Source of the DNA: a virus
IMG/VR virus record: IMGVR_UViG_3300047510_000289
Coordinates: 1-23,266 of that record
Reading direction: 5' to 3' (one strand)
DNA: 23,266 nt
Part shown: piece after piece, positions 19,356-23,266 of the stretch
Layout: each line of letters opens with the position of its first letter
How positions within the stretch are numbered: position 1 is the first letter of the stretch
Made by a program: the position numbers and the translations under genes
The notes under the pieces: model-generated
What the model was told of the DNA's origin: nothing
What the model saw: the letters and a program-made list of their open reading frames with translations, nothing else
Databases searched by the model: none

Positions 19356-21122
19356 CTACTTCGAGGGCCGTACACCTGTAATGTTGAAGCCTTGCGTGTT
19401 TACCGGTGCAGCCTGCGTTTGCTGGGGCGTGACGGTCGCCATACCCAAATCCTTAGCGAGACGATTCATGATAGCCGCAGTCTCTTGCAAGGCAGGCGAA
19501 GTACGAATTGCTTCACGCTTAGCCATCTCAACCATACGAAGTGTTTCAGCACTCTTTGGGTTATTAGGATTGAGGGCGGCCTGCTTGATCTGCATGTCGT
19601 ATTGCTTGTCGATGCTTTCACTAATATCGTTAATTAGTGCTGCGCGTCTCTGCATAAGCGAGCTATACGAACGTTCCTTACGGGTGTCATCCATCTGTTG
19701 TCGCGCTAACGCATTAGCAACTTGACGGGCTTCAGTCTCAAGCGCAGACGCCCGCGCAGCAATATCCCGGCCTAACACCCCAGCACCCGCCTCAAGCGCA
19801 GACCGCGCCGACGGTTCAAAAGCTCTAAGCCCTTCCAACTCGGATGTGAACCGCCCACGTTCCACGTCCTCACCCTGCTTACGCAGCATCTCGCGCATGC
19901 CTTCAATTTCTTTAGCGCGTTCGCGTTGGGCAGCAGTTTGCTGAGCTTCATATCGAGAGGCTGCACGAGCAGCACTTGCACCCACACTACCTAACGTAGA
20001 CCGACCAGCACCACCTGCCAAGAACTCAATCAGTGAGTTCAAGCGTTGGCTACTGGGGTCAAATTCTTTAGCCATCCGCGCTTCAGCTTCGCGGATCGCA
20101 CGTTCGCGGGCCTCACGATCTTCAGGCCGCATACCAGGATACTTAGCAGCCAGCGCAGCTGCACGAGCTTCGGGGTCACGCCCCATTTGCGTAAGAAGCC
20201 CTTGGCGGACTTGCCTTTCAAACTCACTAGGCTCCACCGTCGTCGGAGCCATCTGCACACTCGGTACCGCTGCTCGCGCTAAGTCACCTAGACCGCCCAC
20301 AGCAGGAGCTTGTCTTTCTTCCCGAGGCGGAGCACTGCGCGCCGCTCGCATCCCACCGGCCATTTGTGCCATAACATCTTCAGGACTTGGCCGCGCAGCT
20401 TCAGGCTGCGGCATAGAGCGACGTACTTGCTCAAAATAATCTGGCAACCCACGACTGGGACGAGCTTCTTCTAACACTTGTGCAAGCCCAGGCCGCGCAG
20501 GCTCACGTGCAGGCTCGGCTGCTAAAGGTACTTCACGTCCTTCACGCTGCGCTCGACGGCGCATAAACTCGTCTTCTATACTGCGCTTCAACTGCGCATC
20601 ACGAGCACCAAGCCGACGCAGCAAATCCAAAATCCCACGCTCGCGGTCACGCGAGTCTACGGGCGATTCATCAGTCATCTCAATCGGAATCTGATCCTCG
20701 GGCGTACCACCTGCTTGGAACGCCACAATCCCACCCGCTGCCATTGCTTGAGGTTGCATCGCGTTACCGGCACCGGGCGCTTGAGGGAGACCCCCCATCA
20801 GCTTCTGCATCGCAGCTTGCTTAGCCTGTGCTTGCTGCTGGAGCGTACCGCCCACCTGCTGCGCCAGCTCTTGTTTCGTGAGGTCCATGACTTCTTTCTC
20901 ACGTTGCTCGGCAACCGTCGGCAACCCACCGGGCTGATTCTGCGCCATCTGCATCTGCATCTGCATTTCGCGGGCAGCGGCTTCTTTCTCAGACTTAATC
21001 TTCTGAAGCGCAAGCAGGTCAATAAGTTGTTGGCTTTGCTGGTAGCGCTGCATCAGCATCTGGGGGTTGCCACGGTATGCGTCCATCCGACGCTGGACTT
21101 CTTGGTCGATCATGTTAGACAC
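19356..21122 (-). CDS. Ala/Gln/Arg-rich virion-associated protein, 588 aa
   Basis: The ATG (21120-21122) follows AAGGGTG, three bases after the preceding stop region. The protein is low-complexity and helical. It opens with a Gln/Met-rich coiled coil (residues 1-70, REMQMQMQMAQNQPGG), then has QAMAAGGIVAFQAGG, a short Gly-Gly-Ile-Val motif seen in several structural proteins of environmental phages. A Pro/Arg/Glu-rich middle follows (to about residue 330), then a long C-terminal coiled coil (AREKEIEGMREMLRK-type, DISESIDKQYDMQIKQAAL). It lies between two virion genes in a single - strand unit. It is probably an internal virion or ejected protein. No enzyme motif is visible. Confidence 0.65.
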   Translation of the reverse strand: MSNMIDQEVQRRMDAYRGNPQMLMQRYQQSQQLIDLLALQKIKSEKEAAAREMQMQMQMAQNQPGGLPTVAEQREKEVMDLTKQELAQQVGGTLQQQAQAKQAAMQKLMGGLPQAPGAGNAMQPQAMAAGGIVAFQAGGTPEDQIPIEMTDESPVDSRDRERGILDLLRRLGARDAQLKRSIEDEFMRRRAQREGREVPLAAEPAREPARPGLAQVLEEARPSRGLPDYFEQVRRSMPQPEAARPSPEDVMAQMAGGMRAARSAPPREERQAPAVGGLGDLARAAVPSVQMAPTTVEPSEFERQVRQGLLTQMGRDPEARAAALAAKYPGMRPEDREARERAIREAEARMAKEFDPSSQRLNSLIEFLAGGAGRSTLGSVGASAARAASRYEAQQTAAQRERAKEIEGMREMLRKQGEDVERGRFTSELEGLRAFEPSARSALEAGAGVLGRDIAARASALETEARQVANALARQQMDDTRKERSYSSLMQRRAALINDISESIDKQYDMQIKQAALNPNNPKSAETLRMVEMAKREAIRTSPALQETAAIMNRLAKDLGMATVTPQQTQAAPVNTQGFNITGVRPSK

Positions 21123-21124
21123 CC

Positions 21125-21955
21125 TTACTTGATGATGCCAATTTCTTTTAGGAACCGCAGGATGCCTGCGCTGGTGCCCATAAACTCAGAAATGCCTGAC
21201 GGCGGTTGATACCCATAAGTCGCAGACTGAAGCGGCAAGCCTTTGAGCAACGATTGCTCAAACTGAATCTGCTTGTATGGATAGTCGCGCTCTTCTTCAA
21301 ATTGCTTGATGTCGGCTGCGATACCTTCTTGGTCGATTGCGCGTTGCGTTGCGCCCGCACTTGTCTGAGCGCCTAGCGCTTCGAGGCCATACTGCTGCGC
21401 CTGACGGGCTGCTTGCATCTGGCGCTGCTGCTCGGTATTGAACTGATCCATCGCTTTATCATACGCAGTCTGATACCCACGGCCTGTGATACCCGCAAGG
21501 TTAGAAGCAAGGTTGCGCGTAAGTTCAGACTCCATAATGGCTTGCCGACCGCCACCATATGCACCAGCACGACCAAGCCGACCCGCCTGCATAACTCGAT
21601 CAATCTCAGCCTGTCTACGAGCTTCGTCAATCTGAGGCTGTAAACCAGCCATGAGGTATGGGTTCATGTAGCCTTGCGCAGCTTCTGCTGTAAACGTGCC
21701 GGGCGTGTATGAGGTCTGGTCTGCTGTCGGAATCGAAAGCCCCGCGATTCCTTCAAACGCTTTGGTCTGGAGTTCAGACGGACCTGCAGTCAGCGGTCCG
21801 GTGTAGGCTTCGTAAGGCGTCTTGGCAACTGCTTGCCCACGGCCCAGCATGTCAGTGACATAATCCCCCGCCCACGGAGAAAGCGAAGACTCAGTGCTTG
21901 TTTGCTTGCCCGCTAGAGGATCGGGTACTGTACCGCCGTTATTAAATCTGTACAT
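21125..21955 (-). CDS. Virion-associated phage protein, 276 aa
   Basis: The ATG (21953-21955) follows GTGAGGCAGCT. The N-terminus, MYRFNNGGTVPDP, has a GG motif like those of its neighbours. The middle holds YMNPYLMAGLQPQIDEARRQ, then AGRLGRAGAYGGGRQAIMES, and a helical Gln-rich stretch. The end contains RAIDQEGIAADIKQFEEERD, YPYKQIQFEQSLLKGLPLQS and SGISEFMG. I recall this C-terminal pattern from structural proteins of marine and freshwater podoviruses, where the function is usually unassigned. It is probably an internal virion or tail-associated protein. Spacing to its neighbours is 2 and 7 bases, consistent with one operon. Confidence 0.7.
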   Translation of the reverse strand: MYRFNNGGTVPDPLAGKQTSTESSLSPWAGDYVTDMLGRGQAVAKTPYEAYTGPLTAGPSELQTKAFEGIAGLSIPTADQTSYTPGTFTAEAAQGYMNPYLMAGLQPQIDEARRQAEIDRVMQAGRLGRAGAYGGGRQAIMESELTRNLASNLAGITGRGYQTAYDKAMDQFNTEQQRQMQAARQAQQYGLEALGAQTSAGATQRAIDQEGIAADIKQFEEERDYPYKQIQFEQSLLKGLPLQSATYGYQPPSGISEFMGTSAGILRFLKEIGIIK

Positions 21956-21962
21956 AGCTGCC

Positions 21963-23195
21963 TCACGCAGGAAGGTATTTGTTCGGGTTGATCTGTTTGC
22001 CCTGCTTGGTGGTACCCGTTCGGGCTTGGCGAATCTTGTCCATCATGGCGTACAGACGTTCTGCACCAGCCTCAGAGTTACCGTTACCTAAGTGGCTTAC
22101 GACATCGGCAGGCACCACAAACTCCCCATGGCTTAGACGTGCAGGTTGCTTGTCTTCGATTGTAGCGGGAATCTTGTCTGCCATCCCATCGCTTGAGCCG
22201 TTCAAGTAGCGTCCACGCGCAAGGTTCATAAGCCCACCACGAGCGGCTGTGATGGGTGGTTGTGTTGTTGCGGCTTGGCCTATTAGCTTAGGCTCCATGA
22301 CCGGTAGGAGTTGGGCAACTCCTGAAGCTGCTAGGGGTGGGGTGGTTACTGGCTTTGTAGTATCAGTAGTTTTTGGCGGAAGCACCGACGCAGGGCGCTT
22401 CTCGTATGCTGGGTTGGATGTATTGAGAGTTGCGAGTCCTGCAGCTTGATTTTGTGCAGCGGTCTTTGCAGCAGCAAGCGCAGCGGCATCTTTCTCAGCA
22501 TCAGCAGCGACGCCCGTCTTAGGCGCATAGGAAATGTCTGAGAAATAACGACGCCCACCTGAACCGGGTCTGCGCGTTGGATCAGTCGTCCCCGCTACGC
22601 GCTCACGAACCGCTGTGTACTTAGGAACGCCGCCTTGATAGCCCGAGGGAGCTGGCGTGCTTGATTTGCTATCGCCAAACAGTTTTGGTAAAAGGGCAGT
22701 AGCACCAAGAATGCCAAGCGGGTTAATACCGCCATCGTCATTTACAAATATCTTTTTTAGGATGTTTGTGACGTTATCTTTGGGCAATATATTGCCAGTA
22801 CCACCTGAGCCACCTTGACTACCTGCAGCTGCTTCTTCGCCGGGATTACCAGTTCCAGTTTCATAGCTAGACCCAGAGCCACCGACACCGGTTAAGACAT
22901 TGCCAGTACCACCTGAGCCACCTTGACTACCTGCAGCTGCTTCTTCGCCAGGTGCTCCAACCCCAGTCCCATAGCTAGACCCAGAGCCGCCTACAGAAGT
23001 AATGTCAGCAGGGTCTACATCAATCGAAGTCCACCAGCTATCAGGAAGGTCCTTTAGGGCTTCGTTCAACTTTTCAAAATCAATATCGCCAGACCCCCAC
23101 GAACCCCAGTCGATATCGCTAAAATCAATATCGCCAGACCCCCAGTCGCCAAAAAGATTACCCCAACTACCAGTAAGAAAATCATCTGGGTCCAT
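21963..23195 (-). CDS. Gly/Ser-rich structural protein with internal duplications, 410 aa
   Basis: The ATG (23193-23195) follows GACGAGGCTGAT. The N-terminus repeats WGSGDIDF at a 15-residue spacing. Next come two copies of a 36-residue Gly/Ser-rich unit (GGSGSSY...PGEEAAAGSQGGSGGTGN). A hydrophobic part follows (NPLGILGATALLPKLFG), then an Ala/Thr/Pro-rich linker. The last about 100 residues are a conserved-looking domain: GRYLNGSSDGMADKIPATI, then ARLSHGEFVVPADVVSHLG, and AGAERLYAMMDKIRQARTG. I recall that domain from tail or neck-region proteins of environmental podoviruses. It is probably structural; the exact role is unknown. The repeat part looks like a flexible, variable-length linker. 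Confidence 0.7.
   Translation of the reverse strand: MDPDDFLTGSWGNLFGDWGSGDIDFSDIDWGSWGSGDIDFEKLNEALKDLPDSWWTSIDVDPADITSVGGSGSSYGTGVGAPGEEAAAGSQGGSGGTGNVLTGVGGSGSSYETGTGNPGEEAAAGSQGGSGGTGNILPKDNVTNILKKIFVNDDGGINPLGILGATALLPKLFGDSKSSTPAPSGYQGGVPKYTAVRERVAGTTDPTRRPGSGGRRYFSDISYAPKTGVAADAEKDAAALAAAKTAAQNQAAGLATLNTSNPAYEKRPASVLPPKTTDTTKPVTTPPLAASGVAQLLPVMEPKLIGQAATTQPPITAARGGLMNLARGRYLNGSSDGMADKIPATIEDKQPARLSHGEFVVPADVVSHLGNGNSEAGAERLYAMMDKIRQARTGTTKQGKQINPNKYLPA
22791..22990. repeat. 108-bp direct repeat, two copies
   Basis: ATTGCCAGTACCACC starts at 22791 and again at 22899, a period of 108 bases (36 codons). The first 50 or so bases of each copy, through GCTTCTTCGCC, are identical, and the rest differ at scattered positions. 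This points to a recent in-frame duplication that has begun to diverge. Confidence 0.88.
23076..23144. repeat. 24-bp direct repeat with 45-bp period
   Basis: AAAATCAATATCGCCAGACC, followed by CCCA, occurs at 23076-23099 and at 23121-23144. The 45-base period keeps the reading frame and produces the repeated WGSGDIDF segment at the N-terminus of the 410-residue protein. Confidence 0.88.
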
Positions 23196-23196
23196 A

Positions 23197-23266
23197 TCAG
23201 CCTCGTCTTATATTCCGGTTAGTCTGGGGAGCGGGGGTGGGTTCAGGCGGTGTGTAAAAGCGATCG
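23197..23266 (-). CDS. 3' end of an upstream virion gene (partial)
   Basis: Reading on the - strand from the window edge, one frame gives DRFYTPPEPTPAPQTNRNIR, then RG and a TGA at 23197-23199, one base before the ATG of the next gene. The Pro-rich tail and the tight spacing fit the end of a gene in the same operon. Only 22 codons are visible, so the product is unknown. Confidence 0.55.
   Translation of the reverse strand, partial: DRFYTPPEPTPAPQTNRNIRRG

Noticed and set aside
1-23266. tRNA, rRNA, integrase, attachment site or insertion sequence
   Set aside because: I looked for cloverleaf-like sequences, conserved rRNA segments, recombinase motifs and terminal repeats with target duplications and saw none.

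Overview
The window is a piece of a tailed-phage genome (or an integrated or metagenomic copy of one) with a lytic, podovirus-like layout. Two arms face each other. The left 13.7 kb reads on the + strand and holds small accessory genes followed by a complete replication module. The right 9.6 kb reads on the - strand and holds virion genes. There is no rRNA, tRNA, integrase, transposase or CRISPR array. The small-gene repertoire resembles phages of freshwater Betaproteobacteria; that host guess comes from remembered protein style only and is weak.

Left arm. At 1-2022 there is a tightly packed array of very small genes joined by ATGA/GTGA stop-start overlaps. It includes a clear homologue of the type II (DfrB/R67) dihydrofolate reductase, a winged-helix protein, and a gene overprinted on that one. 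A DUF3310 protein and a VRR-NUC nuclease follow. The replication block comes next. It has a family A DNA polymerase broken into two genes by a split intein, with an HNH homing endonuclease gene lying between the halves in a third frame. After it come a Cas4/RecB-like nuclease with an apparent Fe-S cluster, a small HNH protein and an unknown 251-residue protein. A gene-free interval (7150-7322) holds a promoter-like sequence, hairpins, a textbook terminator and possibly a small RNA. Then come a SNF2-type helicase, a promoter, a conserved 129-residue phage protein, a putative single-strand-binding protein with an acidic tail, a small HTH protein, a terminator-like hairpin, and a 987-residue primase-helicase.

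The two arms meet tail to tail at 13663-13666, where the stop codons overlap inside an inverted repeat. On the - strand, read from 23266 down to 13663, there are the end of a truncated gene, a glycine-rich protein with internal duplications, a 276-residue protein, a 588-residue Ala/Gln/Arg-rich protein, and a 1894-residue polyvalent protein with an HExxH motif and an LPD38-like C-terminal half.

The most notable system is the fractured polymerase. The exonuclease half and the polymerase half are made as separate proteins, and the split intein must join them. Second is the phage-borne DfrB homologue. Third is a candidate small RNA at 7188-7260, whose linker is complementary, over 14 pairs with one bulge, to the ribosome-binding site of the gene at 8927.
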